DNA from: Gallionellales bacterium GWA2_60_142
GTDB lineage: Bacteria; Pseudomonadota; Gammaproteobacteria; Burkholderiales; Gallionellaceae
Assembly: GCA_001801085.1 (NCBI GenBank)
Contig: MGWR01000035.1
Location: 1 to 49,460, forward strand
Direction: 5' to 3'
Length of the DNA: 49,460 nt
Every line of letters begins with the position of its first letter. Within the stretch, counting starts at the first letter, position 1. A program made the position numbers and the translations under genes. Below are positions 16,275 through 24,549 of this stretch, in pieces. The notes beneath the pieces are model-generated. The model worked only from the letters and a program-made list of their open reading frames with translations, searched no databases and was not told the DNA's origin.

Positions 16275-17780
16275 GTGCAATTACCCGTAATCAATAACGC
16301 CGTATCAGAAGCACCCAAGGGAGGATGTTCCTCCGGTTCCTGCGGTTCGACCGACGACCAGATGGGCCACCTGCCGGATCACATCCGCGACAAGGTGAAG
16401 AACCATCCCTGCTATTCCGAAGAGGCGCATCACTACTTCGCCCGCATGCATGTGGCGGTCGCCCCGGCCTGCAACATCCAGTGCAACTACTGCAACCGCA
16501 AATACGATTGCTCGAACGAGTCGCGCCCCGGCGTGGTGTCCGAGGTGCTGAAGCCGGAACAGGCGGTGAAGAAAGTGCTGGCCGTCGCGGCGACCATCCC
16601 GCAGATGACGGTGCTGGGCATTGCCGGTCCCGGCGATGCGCTGGCGAATCCGGCACGCACCTTCGAGACCTTCCGCAAGCTGTCCGAGCAGGCGCCCGAC
16701 ATCAAGCTGTGCGTCTCGACCAACGGCCTGGCGTTGCCGGAGAACGTCGAGGAGATGTCGAGCTACAACATCGACCACGTGACCATCACCATCAACTGTG
16801 TCGATCCCGACGTGGGCGCGCAGATTTATCCGTGGATCTTCTGGAACAACAAGCGCATCAAGGGCCGCGCGGCCGCCGAGATTCTTATCGCCCAGCAGCA
16901 GAAGGGGCTGGAGATGCTGGTCGCCAAGGGCATATTGGTGAAGGTGAATTCGGTGCTGATCCCCGGCGTGAACGACAAGCATCTGGAAGAAGTGTCCAAG
17001 ATCGTCAAGGCCAAGGGCGCGTTCCTGCACAACGTGATGCCGCTGATTTCCGAAGCGGAACACGGCACCTACTACGGCCTCACCGGCCAGCGCGGCCCGA
17101 CCAACGAAGAGCTGCAAGCCCTGCAGGACGCCTGCGCGGGCGACATGAACATGATGCGCCATTGCCGCCAGTGCCGCGCCGACGCGGTCGGGCTGCTGGG
17201 CGAAGATCGCGGCGCGGAATTCACCATCGACAAGATCGAGGCGATGGACATCGACTACGCCGAGGCGATGAAGATGCGCGCCGAGGTGCACGCGGCGATC
17301 AACGAGGAAATGGAAAGCAAGCGCCTCGCGAAGGAGAGCAAGGCGCAGCTCGTGAGCATTTCGGGCATCAAGCAGAAACAAGAATCGCGTCCGGTGCTGA
17401 TGGCGGTCGCCACCAAGGGCGGCGGCGTCATCAACGAACACTTCGGCCACGCGAGCGAGTTCCTGATCTATGAAGCCTCCGGCGCAGGCGTGCGCTTCAT
17501 CGGCCACCGCCGCACGATTCCCTATTGCGAGGGCGGCGACACCTGCGGCGACGGCGAGAGCGCGCTGGACGTGACCATACGCGAACTGGCCGGCTGCGAG
17601 GCGGTGCTGTGCAGCAAGGTCGGCTACGAACCCTGGGGGCCGCTGGAAGCCGCAGGCATCCAGCCCAACGGCGAACACGCGATGGAAGCCATCGAGGACG
17701 CGGTGATGGCTGTCTACGAAGAGATGCGCGCGGCGGGGAAGTTGGAGGCGAAAGTCGTCGAGCAGCAGAAAGTGGCTTAA
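16275..17780 (+). CDS. nifB: nitrogenase cofactor biosynthesis radical SAM protein NifB
   Basis: NifB fuses two [4Fe-4S] units with a carbide and a sulfur to make NifB-co, the core of the nitrogenase FeMo cofactor. In this 501-residue protein the radical-SAM cysteines are C66, C70 and C73 (ACNIQCNYC), followed by family motifs GIAGPGDALAN and ISEAEHGTYYG and the CRQCRADA cysteines. Residues from about 375 form a NifX/NafY-like cofactor-binding domain (KGGGVINEHFGHASEFLIYE). The start is GTG 16275 with GGAGG seven bases upstream; the in-frame ATG at 16224 lies inside the sigma-54 promoter and cannot be transcribed from it. First gene of the rightward nif group. Confidence 0.97.
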   Translation: MQLPVINNAVSEAPKGGCSSGSCGSTDDQMGHLPDHIRDKVKNHPCYSEEAHHYFARMHVAVAPACNIQCNYCNRKYDCSNESRPGVVSEVLKPEQAVKKVLAVAATIPQMTVLGIAGPGDALANPARTFETFRKLSEQAPDIKLCVSTNGLALPENVEEMSSYNIDHVTITINCVDPDVGAQIYPWIFWNNKRIKGRAAAEILIAQQQKGLEMLVAKGILVKVNSVLIPGVNDKHLEEVSKIVKAKGAFLHNVMPLISEAEHGTYYGLTGQRGPTNEELQALQDACAGDMNMMRHCRQCRADAVGLLGEDRGAEFTIDKIEAMDIDYAEAMKMRAEVHAAINEEMESKRLAKESKAQLVSISGIKQKQESRPVLMAVATKGGGVINEHFGHASEFLIYEASGAGVRFIGHRRTIPYCEGGDTCGDGESALDVTIRELAGCEAVLCSKVGYEPWGPLEAAGIQPNGEHAMEAIEDAVMAVYEEMRAAGKLEAKVVEQQKVA

Positions 17781-17798
17781 TCCTGAAGAGCAGCGCAA

Positions 17799-17898
17799 CC
17801 ACTTCCCCCTTTTTAAAGGGGGACTGAGGGGGATTTGAGAAGCGCGGAGATAATGCCGTCCGCTGAAAACCCCCCTATCCCCCCTTTAAAAAGGGTGG
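17799..17898. repeat. C/G-tract inverted repeat between nifB and the ferredoxin gene
   Basis: A left arm CCACTTCCCCCTTTTTAAAG followed by GGGGGACTGAGGGGGATTT faces a right arm AACCCCCCTATCCCCCCTTT followed by AAAAAGGGTGG, with about 30 bp between. It resembles a well-spread proteobacterial intergenic repeat. It fills most of the nifB-ferredoxin gap and may weaken, but not clearly end, transcription from nifB. Confidence 0.75.
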
Positions 17899-17931
17899 AC
17901 AAATAGCCGGCAAATTTATTTAGGAGCAAAC

Positions 17932-18177
17932 ATGGCACTCGAAATCATCGAATCCTGCACCAACTGCTGCGCTTGCGAGCCGCTGTGCCCGAGCAAAGCG
18001 ATCTTCGAGGCGAAGCCGCATTTTCTGATCGACGCGAACAAATGCACCGAGTGCGCGGGCGACTTCGAAACGCCGCAGTGCGCGGCCATCTGCCCGATCG
18101 AAGGCGCGATCCTGAGCGAAGACGGCGTGGCGCTGAATCCGCCCGGCTCGCTCACCGGCATCCCGCTGGCGGCCTGA
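17932..18177 (+). CDS. nif-associated 2[4Fe-4S] ferredoxin
   Basis: This 81-residue cytoplasmic electron carrier follows nifB in many diazotrophs (FdxN/FdxB group) and is thought to feed electrons to NifB or nitrogenase. The first cluster motif is CTNCCACEPLCP (CxxCxxCxxxCP). The second is CTECAGDFETPQCAAICP, with the longer insertion between the second and third cysteines that is typical of the nif-linked type. The C-terminal tail is short. TAGGAG stands six bases before the ATG. It begins a tight run with the next three genes (11-bp gap, then an overlap, then a 6-bp gap). Confidence 0.93.
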   Translation: MALEIIESCTNCCACEPLCPSKAIFEAKPHFLIDANKCTECAGDFETPQCAAICPIEGAILSEDGVALNPPGSLTGIPLAA

Positions 18178-18188
18178 GGGGAGAGACC

Positions 18189-18629
18189 ATGGCAACCATC
18201 CACTTCTATGAAAAGCCCGGCTGCGGTAACAACACGAAGCAGAAGGTGTGGCTGGCCGCATCCGGCCACACCGTGCTGGCGAAGAACCTGCTGACCGAAA
18301 AATGGAGCGCCGAACGATTGCGCGCCTTCTTCGGCGAACTGCCGGTCGCGCAATGGTTCAACCCCGCATCGCCGCGCGTGAAATCCGGTGAAGTGATTCC
18401 AACCGTATTCAGCGAAATCGAGGCGTTGAACATGATGCTGGCCGACCCGCTGCTGATCCGTCGTCCCTTGATGGAGGCGGACGGCGTATTCCGTGTCGGG
18501 TTCGATGCCGGGGCGGTGCATGCATGGATAGGCCTGAACGACGCCAAGCCGGACGGTAGCATCGAGGCCTGCCCCAAGGGACATCATGCAACACCTTGTT
18601 CCACTCCAGAGGAGAGCAACCATGCCTAA
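18189..18629 (+). CDS. nifO: nitrogenase-associated ArsC-family protein (NifO-like)
   Basis: This 146-residue protein belongs to the nitrogenase-associated branch of the ArsC/Spx thioredoxin-fold family, called NifO in Azotobacter, where it affects molybdenum use and nitrate effects on nitrogenase. The N-terminus IHFYEKPGCGNNTKQKVWLA carries the ArsC-type cysteine, followed by NLLTEKWSAERLRAFFGELP and the ADPLLIRRPLME motif near residue 95. The C-terminal 45 residues (GVFRVGFDAGAVHAW onwards) are less conserved. GGAGAG precedes the start. It overlaps the next gene by eight bases. The biochemical role is not established. Confidence 0.87.
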   Translation: MATIHFYEKPGCGNNTKQKVWLAASGHTVLAKNLLTEKWSAERLRAFFGELPVAQWFNPASPRVKSGEVIPTVFSEIEALNMMLADPLLIRRPLMEADGVFRVGFDAGAVHAWIGLNDAKPDGSIEACPKGHHATPCSTPEESNHA

Positions 18630-18906
18630 GTCTAACGTTACCTTCGAAAAACTCGGCATCACCGTCAGCGTTCCCGCCGGCACGCGCCTGATCGAAATCT
18701 CCGAGAAGATCGGCGCGGGCATCACCTACGGCTGCCGCGAAGGCGAATGCTGCACCTGCATGGTGCGCATCGTCAGCGGCATGGAGCACATGAGCGAGCG
18801 CTCGGTGCTGGAAGACAAGGTGTTGCAGGAAAACATGGCCGGACGCGATCACCGTCTCGCCTGCCAGGCGCAAGTGCTGGGCGGCGACATCGTCGTCAAG
18901 GCCTGA
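18622..18906 (+). CDS. nif-associated [2Fe-2S] ferredoxin
   Basis: This 94-residue plant-type [2Fe-2S] ferredoxin has the cluster-binding pattern Cx4Cx2C (GCREGECCTC) and the distant fourth cysteine (LACQAQV). The GVTVSVPAGTRLIEI-like N-terminal beta region is normal for the fold. Genes of this type occur near nifB/nifQ in several proteobacteria and probably deliver electrons to nitrogenase or its assembly, or protect it from oxygen; which of these applies here is not visible. The start at 18622 is preceded by GGAGAG, inside the end of the NifO gene, so the two are translationally coupled. The gap to nifQ is six bases. Confidence 0.9.
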   Translation: MPKSNVTFEKLGITVSVPAGTRLIEISEKIGAGITYGCREGECCTCMVRIVSGMEHMSERSVLEDKVLQENMAGRDHRLACQAQVLGGDIVVKA

Positions 18907-18912
18907 ACAGCC

Positions 18913-19497
18913 ATGAAGTTCGAACGCCCTTTTCTCAACCCTGTACCGCCCACGGCGGGAACGTCTCTGTACGCCGAACTGATGGCTAACGTAGCGGGCT
19001 TGCCAAACGACGAGCTGTTCGCGCAGATGATCGTCAGTCAGACCGGCGGCATCGGCGCGCTGCCGCCGGGGTTGGGATTGGATGAAGCGGCGTTCGCCGC
19101 ATTGCTGTTGCGCCACTTCCCCGGCATGCAACTGGTCGTGCGTCATGCCGGGCAGATTGCCGACCCGCGCGCGCTGGAGCGCGACGACGTGCTCGCGCTG
19201 CTGCTCGAACACCGCGCCTTCAAGGACGGCTCGGAAGAATGGATGGCCGAAATCGTCACCGCGGCCTGCATGGCCAGCGACCATCTGTGGCAGGACTTAG
19301 GCCTGTGGTCGCGCACATTTCTCAGCCAGTTGATGACGCAGAATTTCCCCACGCTGGCCGCAAAAAACATCCACGACATGAAGTGGAAAAAATTCCTCTA
19401 CAAGCAACTGTGCGAAAAGGAAGGCATCAACGCCTGCCGCGCGCCGAGCTGCCAAGTCTGCACTGATTATTTGAAATGCTTCGGGCCGGAAGAATAA
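18913..19497 (+). CDS. nifQ: NifQ, molybdenum donor for FeMo-co synthesis
   Basis: NifQ is an Fe-Mo-S protein that passes molybdenum to NifEN/NifH during FeMo cofactor assembly. This 194-residue protein has the family C-terminal cysteine signature Cx4Cx2Cx5C (CRAPSCQVCTDYLKC) just before the end, and the conserved LGLWSRTFLSQLMTQNFPTL and DMKWKKFLYKQLCEKEG blocks. The N-terminal half is more variable, as usual. It is the last gene of the tight nifB-ferredoxin-nifO-ferredoxin-nifQ series; a pair of palindromic repeats follows its stop and separates it from draG. Confidence 0.95.
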   Translation: MKFERPFLNPVPPTAGTSLYAELMANVAGLPNDELFAQMIVSQTGGIGALPPGLGLDEAAFAALLLRHFPGMQLVVRHAGQIADPRALERDDVLALLLEHRAFKDGSEEWMAEIVTAACMASDHLWQDLGLWSRTFLSQLMTQNFPTLAAKNIHDMKWKKFLYKQLCEKEGINACRAPSCQVCTDYLKCFGPEE

Positions 19498-19540
19498 GCG
19501 ATGCAGCCCGGTTGGTCATTGGATTGAGTATGTCTTGCGT

Positions 19541-19627
19541 ATCTACCCCCTCCCTAGCCCTCCCCCTGCAAGGGGGAGGGTATATGTTCCTTCCCCCTTG
19601 CAGGGGGAAGGTTAGGATGGGGGTAGA
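19541..19627. repeat. composite palindromic repeat between nifQ and draG
   Basis: Two palindromes (CCCTCCCCCTGCAAGGGGGA type and TTCCCCCTTGCAGGGGGAA type) are held between outer inverted ends CTACCCCC and GGGGGTAG. It is the intergenic form of the element found inside rlhA and the Fe-S protein gene. Confidence 0.85.
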
Positions 19628-19651
19628 AACCAGCAATATCCTTGCTACCTC

Positions 19652-20539
19652 ATGACCATCACCGATCGCGCCATCGCCTCCTACCTAGGTCTCGCCATCG
19701 GCGACGCGCTAGGCTCCACGGTGGAATTTATGACGCCGCGCGAGATCGCCGTGCAATACGGCACGCATGCCAACCTGATCGGCGGCGGCTGGCTGCATCT
19801 CAAACCCGGACAAGTCACCGACGACACCACAATGGCGCTCGCACTCGGCGAGTCCATCCTCGCGCAGGGCAGGGTGGATGCGCTCGCCGCGGCGCAGGCC
19901 TTCGACGCCTGGATGCGCGCCAAGCCCGTGGACATCGGCAACACCGTGCGGCGCAACCTGTTGCAATTCCGCAAGACCGGCGAACCGCACGCGCCATACT
20001 CCGACCACGATGCCGGCAACGGTGCTGCGATGCGCGTGCTGCCGGTCTCGCTCGCCACTCTCGGCCAGAGCGAAGATGCGGTGCGCGTCGCTTGCCGCGC
20101 GCAGGCTCATGTCACCCACCACTGCGCGCTGTCCGACGCCGCCTGCGAAACGCTGGTGCTCATGGTGCAGGACGCATTGCGCGGTGCGACCAAGAACGAC
20201 CTGCTACACCAACACGCGCATCCGCTCGCCGCGCGCCATCCTGAATTCAAGTTCCGCGCCGTGCGCCAGAGCCAGAACCCCAGCGGCTATGTCGCCGACA
20301 CGCTGCAAGCCGTGTTCCAGAGCTTCTTCGACACCGACGACTTCCGCGGCTGCCTGATCGATGTGGTCAACCGCGGCGGCGACGCCGACACCACCGGCGC
20401 GATCGCGGGGATGCTGGCGGGGGCGTTGTATGGGCTGGAGGAGATGCCCGAGGAATGGCTGAAGGCGCTGGATGCGAACACTCTCCGGTCATGCGAGGGA
20501 CAGGCACGGGCGCTGATTAAACTGACAGGCAAATCGTAG
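19652..20539 (+). CDS. draG: ADP-ribosyl-[dinitrogen reductase] glycohydrolase DraG
   Basis: DraG removes ADP-ribose from an arginine of the nitrogenase Fe protein and so restores activity after an ammonium or dark switch-off. This 295-residue protein has the expected length and the ADP-ribosylglycohydrolase metal-site motifs: GDALGSTVEF near the N-terminus, TDDTTMAL (about 58-65), NGAAMRVLP and the C-terminal GGDADTTGAIAGML. Its position after nifQ supports DraG over a generic glycohydrolase. The modifying enzyme DraT is not adjacent and not in the window. A repeat, not a recognisable sigma-54 promoter, lies upstream, so its transcription may be separate from the nif genes. Confidence 0.9.
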   Translation: MTITDRAIASYLGLAIGDALGSTVEFMTPREIAVQYGTHANLIGGGWLHLKPGQVTDDTTMALALGESILAQGRVDALAAAQAFDAWMRAKPVDIGNTVRRNLLQFRKTGEPHAPYSDHDAGNGAAMRVLPVSLATLGQSEDAVRVACRAQAHVTHHCALSDAACETLVLMVQDALRGATKNDLLHQHAHPLAARHPEFKFRAVRQSQNPSGYVADTLQAVFQSFFDTDDFRGCLIDVVNRGGDADTTGAIAGMLAGALYGLEEMPEEWLKALDANTLRSCEGQARALIKLTGKS

Positions 20540-20721
20540 AATCTGCGCGGATAGTCAAAACAACTCGGCTCCGGTACATTTCACTTCCACAGACCTAAAG
20601 TATTCCCCGTATCTGCCACTGGATATTTTTCGTCGGTAATAATATAAAGCAGTCGGGGCGATTGCGAAGCCGGGAAGCGCAATAGCATTTATTTTGTTTT
20701 ATTCAAACGACACCCAAAACT

Positions 20722-22221
20722 ATGCTAAACAATCTCTCACTCAAAACTCGTCTGTGGCTGCTCGCGCTGATCAGCGCAACGGGCATCGCCGTTCTGGCCA
20801 TCTCATCCATCTGGCATGCCTACCAGAGCAAGGCCGTACTGCTCAGTTTCGTCGATGAGAAGATCGCGCTGAACCGCTCGGCCACCGCATCCTATGCCCA
20901 CGGTTTGCAGATGGGCAGCACCGAGATCACCGCCCGGCTGAAGCGCAATATCGAACAATGGCTGCCGCTGCAGGATCAGATCCTCCAAATGGTCAACGAG
21001 CAGAAGAATGCCGAAGCCATGAGTCTGCTCGTCGCCAGGGAAACGCCCGCATGGCGCGCAGTCAGGGAGGATCTGCTCGGCGTGGTCAAGACTTCCGAGG
21101 AAGGCGCAGCCAGCAGCAGACTCGAGCTTGTCGCCGGCTTCGACAGTTCGCGCAATTTTTCCATTGTGCTCGGCCTGATCAGCTTCCTGATGGTTACCGC
21201 GATCACAGTGTTCGTGGCGCGCGGCATTTTCAAACTGATCGGCGGCGAACCCGCTTATGCCGCGACCACGTTGCGGCGGATCGCCGATGGCGACCTGACA
21301 CAGCAGGTGACCGTCCGCCCCGGCGACAACACCAGCATCATTGCCGCGATGCGGGAGATGCAGTCGCACATCCACCAGCTGATCGGCAATTCCGTCTCCA
21401 GCGCCGATTCCGTGGTGCACGAAAGCGAAGGTTTGCAGGACGATGCCGCGCGCCTGTCGAAATCCGCAGAAGACCAAAGTGCGGCGGTTGAAGCCATCGC
21501 CGCGGCGGTGGAGCAGCTGACGGTCAGCATCAGTGTCATGTCGGAAAACGCCAACGAGGCCGGAAACCTCTCCACACAATCCGAAAAGCAGGCCAGCGAA
21601 GGGCTGAAGCTGGTTTCCGCCACGACCGGCACGATCCAGAATGTCGCCGAGCGCATGACCGAGGCGTCGGCCACGATGGAAGAACTGGCCAAAAAAGTGG
21701 GCAGCGTAAGCGGCATCGTCCAGACCATCCGGGACATCGCCGATCAAACCAACCTGCTGGCGCTGAATGCCGCCATCGAGGCGGCGCGCGCGGGCGAACA
21801 GGGGCGCGGCTTTGCCGTGGTCGCCGACGAAGTCCGCAAGCTGGCGGAGCTCACCACGAAATCGACCCAGGAAATCTCCAGTATCGTCGAAGGCATCGGC
21901 CAGACCACGGATGCCGCGGTGAGCGCCATGCAGCGCGTCAAGGAGCTCGCCCTGAATGGCGCGACCCAGACCGAGGACGTCAACAAAGCGGTGCAATTGA
22001 TGGACCGGTCCTCGCTTGAAGTCGGTAGGGCGGTTTCGTATATCGTCAATGCATTGCGGGAACAAACTGCCGCCAGCAACGATATCGCGAAGCGCATCGA
22101 ATCGATTGCCCAGGGTATCGAGCAGACGCATGCCGCCTCGGCAGAGTCCAGTCGCCGCTCCGGCGTGCTGGTGAACCTTTCACACGCGCTGAAAGAAAGC
22201 GTTCGCCGCTTCAGGGTTTAG
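20722..22221 (+). CDS. methyl-accepting chemotaxis protein
   Basis: This 499-residue chemoreceptor has an N-terminal TM helix (about 10-30), a small periplasmic four-helix domain of about 115 residues, a second TM helix (SIVLGLISFLMVTAITVFVA), a HAMP region and a long cytoplasmic coiled coil. The signalling tip is intact: IADQTNLLALNAAIEAARAG then FAVVADEVRKLAE (about 337-380). There is no C-terminal CheR/CheB docking peptide. It sits between draG and nifM, converging with nifM with only four bases between the stops. Whether it is tied to nitrogen fixation (for instance aerotaxis) is not shown by the sequence; no haem or PAS unit is present. Confidence 0.93.
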   Translation: MLNNLSLKTRLWLLALISATGIAVLAISSIWHAYQSKAVLLSFVDEKIALNRSATASYAHGLQMGSTEITARLKRNIEQWLPLQDQILQMVNEQKNAEAMSLLVARETPAWRAVREDLLGVVKTSEEGAASSRLELVAGFDSSRNFSIVLGLISFLMVTAITVFVARGIFKLIGGEPAYAATTLRRIADGDLTQQVTVRPGDNTSIIAAMREMQSHIHQLIGNSVSSADSVVHESEGLQDDAARLSKSAEDQSAAVEAIAAAVEQLTVSISVMSENANEAGNLSTQSEKQASEGLKLVSATTGTIQNVAERMTEASATMEELAKKVGSVSGIVQTIRDIADQTNLLALNAAIEAARAGEQGRGFAVVADEVRKLAELTTKSTQEISSIVEGIGQTTDAAVSAMQRVKELALNGATQTEDVNKAVQLMDRSSLEVGRAVSYIVNALREQTAASNDIAKRIESIAQGIEQTHAASAESSRRSGVLVNLSHALKESVRRFRV

Positions 22222-22225
22222 CCGC

Positions 22226-23080
22226 CTATTCCGGCTTGCCCTCCATCACCGTCTTCACCCACGCCTGCTGACAGACACGTTTGCGTTTCTGTTCCAGCAG
22301 TTTGCGGATATGGGGACGAGCCTGCGCCAGGCTCAGCACGTTGGCTTCGGTGATCGCGTCGCAGCGCAGCACGTGGAATCCGAGTTCGGATTCCAGTACG
22401 CCGCTGACTTCGCCGGCCTTCAATTCGAATAAGGCCCTGTCCAGTTCCGGGAAGAGTTTGCCGCGCGGCAGGTCGCCGAGTTTGCCGCCGTCGAGTGCGG
22501 TGGGGCATTCGGAGTGTTTGAGCGCCTGTTCCTCGAAGCGCTCCGGTTCTTTCTGCAAACGCACGGCGATATCGGCGATGCGCTGGCGTGCGGCATCGCG
22601 GGTGTTCTCGGGGATGGTGTCGTTGACGGTGACGAGGATGTGGCGCGCCAGCCGCGTTTCGGGGCGGCGGAACTGGTCGGGGTGGTACTGGTAATACAGT
22701 TCGACATCGATGTCGCTGACGTTGGCCGCGCGCGTGGCGACTTTTTCCAGGATGGCTTCGACCTTGAGTTCGCGTTCCAGCGCTTTGGCGAAACCGGCTT
22801 CGTCGAGGCCGTTGCGCGCAAGGTCGTCGGCGAAATCGTCCTCGTTGGGATAGCGTCCGCGTATTTCCTGCATCGCGGCCTGTAGCGTGGCGGGCGGCAC
22901 CATCGCATCCCGCGCCTCGGGCGCGGCCAGCACACGCGTTTCGAGTTCGTGTTGCTGCTGCGCCATGTTCTGCACGCGCTCGAATTCGGATGGTTGCAAC
23001 GCATCCGGAATCTTGCCGTAGATTTTCTGCGCGGCCTTGAGTGCGAGGTAGGCGACGCCGCTGTCGATTACATCAGGCAT
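22226..23080 (-). CDS. nifM: NifM, peptidyl-prolyl isomerase for the Fe protein
   Basis: NifM is a parvulin-type prolyl isomerase needed to mature the nitrogenase Fe protein NifH. This 284-residue protein has a helical N-terminal half (AYLALKAAQKIYGKIPDAL) and a C-terminal parvulin domain: ARHILVTVNDTIPENTRDAA, then GGKLGDLPRGKLFPELDRAL and LESELGFHVLRCDAI. There is no signal peptide, so it is cytoplasmic. The start at 23080 has AGGAG eight bases upstream and overlaps the nifZ 3' end by eight bases; a longer frame upstream is only the nifZ shadow. It is the last gene of the leftward nif operon. Confidence 0.93.
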   Translation of the reverse strand: MPDVIDSGVAYLALKAAQKIYGKIPDALQPSEFERVQNMAQQQHELETRVLAAPEARDAMVPPATLQAAMQEIRGRYPNEDDFADDLARNGLDEAGFAKALERELKVEAILEKVATRAANVSDIDVELYYQYHPDQFRRPETRLARHILVTVNDTIPENTRDAARQRIADIAVRLQKEPERFEEQALKHSECPTALDGGKLGDLPRGKLFPELDRALFELKAGEVSGVLESELGFHVLRCDAITEANVLSLAQARPHIRKLLEQKRKRVCQQAWVKTVMEGKPE

Positions 23081-23540
23081 GTTCTTTCTCCTCGTCGTCG
23101 TAGACATGCACCGCTTCCAGCGCCGACTCCGGCACTTGCAGCACATGATCGTGAAAGATGACTTGATACTGCACGCCGCCTGTTTCGTCGCGCAGCACCT
23201 TCAATATTTCGCCTTCCATCCCCGGCGCGGCGCGAACTTCGCCGCGCACGGCCAGCGTGACTTTGCTGCGCACTTTCTCGCGGCTCTCGTATTTGCTGGG
23301 CGTCCAGGGCTCATCGATTGCGATCAGCTCCTCTTCGCGGAAGCCGACGATCTTGTCCTGGTCGAGGAAGTTGACGGTGTAGATCAATTGGTCCTGCAGG
23401 AAGGTGCCGACGTTGATGACGAAGCCGGTGCTGCCGCGACGGATCAGCAGCGTGCCGGTGGGCACGCCCGGATAGGTGCCGTCGTTGCGCACGTTGCGGA
23501 TAATGCGGACTTCGTCGCCGAATTCGTATTTAGGCAGCAT
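23073..23540 (-). CDS. nifZ: NifZ, MoFe protein P-cluster assembly factor
   Basis: NifZ helps form the second P-cluster of the MoFe protein, acting with NifH. The 155-residue protein starts with the conserved block PKYEFGDEVRIIRNVRNDGT, then YPGVPTGTLLIRRGSTGFV and a DQDKIVGFREEELI segment, which is the NifZ domain. The C-terminal extension after residue 95 (RGEVRAAPGMEGEILKVL) resembles a second copy of the same barrel and is seen in longer NifZ proteins. It overlaps nifM and lies 155 bp after nifW; that gap holds an inverted-repeat element. Confidence 0.93.
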   Translation of the reverse strand: MLPKYEFGDEVRIIRNVRNDGTYPGVPTGTLLIRRGSTGFVINVGTFLQDQLIYTVNFLDQDKIVGFREEELIAIDEPWTPSKYESREKVRSKVTLAVRGEVRAAPGMEGEILKVLRDETGGVQYQVIFHDHVLQVPESALEAVHVYDDEEKEHA

Positions 23541-23555
23541 GGCTTATCCTCTGTC

Positions 23556-23680
23556 GTCATTCCGGCGCAGGCCGGAATCCAGATAGACAAAATATTCCCC
23601 GCGTAGCGGGACAGCATTCAGGCTTTGTCCGCTGCGCGGGCTGTCTGATTCGACTGGATTCCGGCCTGCGCCGGAATGAC
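23556..23680. repeat. 125-bp element with perfect 27-bp terminal inverted repeats
   Basis: The arms at 23556-23582 and 23654-23680 are exact reverse complements and start GTCATTCCGGCGCAGGCCGG. Inside are two smaller GC-rich hairpins. The shape is that of a MITE-like or BIME-like intergenic repeat. It lies inside the nif operon between nifW and nifZ. Confidence 0.92.
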
Positions 23681-23695
23681 GGGGCAGAATGTCCA

Positions 23696-24031
23696 TCACG
23701 CCCCCGCTTTGTTCACCGTAATCGAGCTGACCGGCACGAACTTCGTTTGTGGCTCGTGCATGTGGAACACCTTGAACACCTTTTCGGTCAGCGCGTCGGA
23801 CTTTACGAAATCCTGGTACGCCTGCTGCAGCAGCGTCGCGTAGATCACTCGGCGCGCGGCCTCCACGTCGGGCAGGGTCGTTTTGGCGAGATAGTTGTGA
23901 TAGCGCTGCAGAATATGCAGGCGGTTCACATGCACCACCGAGGGATCGAATTCGATGCCGAAGTAGGTGAGAAAATCTTCGGCGGAGACCAGCTCCTCCA
24001 TCGCTTCGTCCAGGGTCAGTTCGTCCATCAT
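23696..24031 (-). CDS. nifW: NifW, nitrogenase-stabilising/protective protein
   Basis: NifW binds the MoFe protein and helps protect it from oxygen or complete its assembly. The 111-residue protein has normal length and the family pattern: a first helix LDEAMEELVSAEDFLTYFGI, then DPSVVHVNRLHILQRYHNYL, and a C-terminal FKVFHMHEPQTKFVPVS. It overlaps the upstream TPR-like gene by four bases (ATGA), with GGAGAG before the doubled ATG, so translation is coupled. Confidence 0.94.
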   Translation of the reverse strand: MMDELTLDEAMEELVSAEDFLTYFGIEFDPSVVHVNRLHILQRYHNYLAKTTLPDVEAARRVIYATLLQQAYQDFVKSDALTEKVFKVFHMHEPQTKFVPVSSITVNKAGA

Positions 24032-24549
24032 GCTCTCCTTTGCAGATCGTCTTCGTTCATCGTGTGATACAGCACTTCCAGCAAGGCCTTGCCGCCGATG
24101 CGGTCGTGGCTGTCCAGTTGCACCAATTTTTCCAGCATCGCTTTTCCGGTTTCGAGATGGCCGAGGCGCAGGTTGATGTAGCCCGCGGCCTTGAGCACCA
24201 TCAGGTAGAAGCGCACCAGTCCCATTGAGCGCATCACGCCCGCGCCGACGTTGGCCTCGCGCAGATACACCCAGGTGTCGGGGAACTCCAGCCGCCGCCC
24301 GACCACGGCCAGCGCGCTCTCCGCCACCAGCAATGCGTCTTCGAGGCGATGCTGGTAGAAGTAATAGCGATACAGCGCGACCAGCACCATCAGATGCTGC
24401 GGCGCTATCAGGTTGGCGCGCAGCAAAAAGCTTTCCGCCGCTTCGCTGCCGTAGGTATCCGCCGCTTGCTCCAGCAGATGTGAAACATCCAGCGCCAGCG
24501 GTTCGTCGAAGTACAACTCGGTTTGATCGAAATCCAGCAGATCCATCAT
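24028..24549 (-). CDS. nif-operon TPR-like protein of unknown function
   Basis: This 173-residue all-helical protein lies between cysE and nifW, overlapping both by four bases (ATGA), so it is surely part of the nif operon. The sequence reads as paired helices of TPR type, for example [40 protein letters not shown] and [20 protein letters not shown]. There are no cysteines, no signal peptide and no membrane segment. I do not know a named function for it; a scaffold or chaperone role in nitrogenase or Fe-S assembly would be an inference from context. GAGGA precedes the tandem ATGs at 24549/24546. Confidence 0.8.
   Translation of the reverse strand: MMDLLDFDQTELYFDEPLALDVSHLLEQAADTYGSEAAESFLLRANLIAPQHLMVLVALYRYYFYQHRLEDALLVAESALAVVGRRLEFPDTWVYLREANVGAGVMRSMGLVRFYLMVLKAAGYINLRLGHLETGKAMLEKLVQLDSHDRIGGKALLEVLYHTMNEDDLQRRA

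Noticed and set aside
20540..20721. NifA/sigma-54 promoter before the chemoreceptor gene
   Set aside because: No TGGCAC-N5-TTGC-like element or TGT-N10-ACA site was found in this gap, so a nif link for the receptor is not supported.
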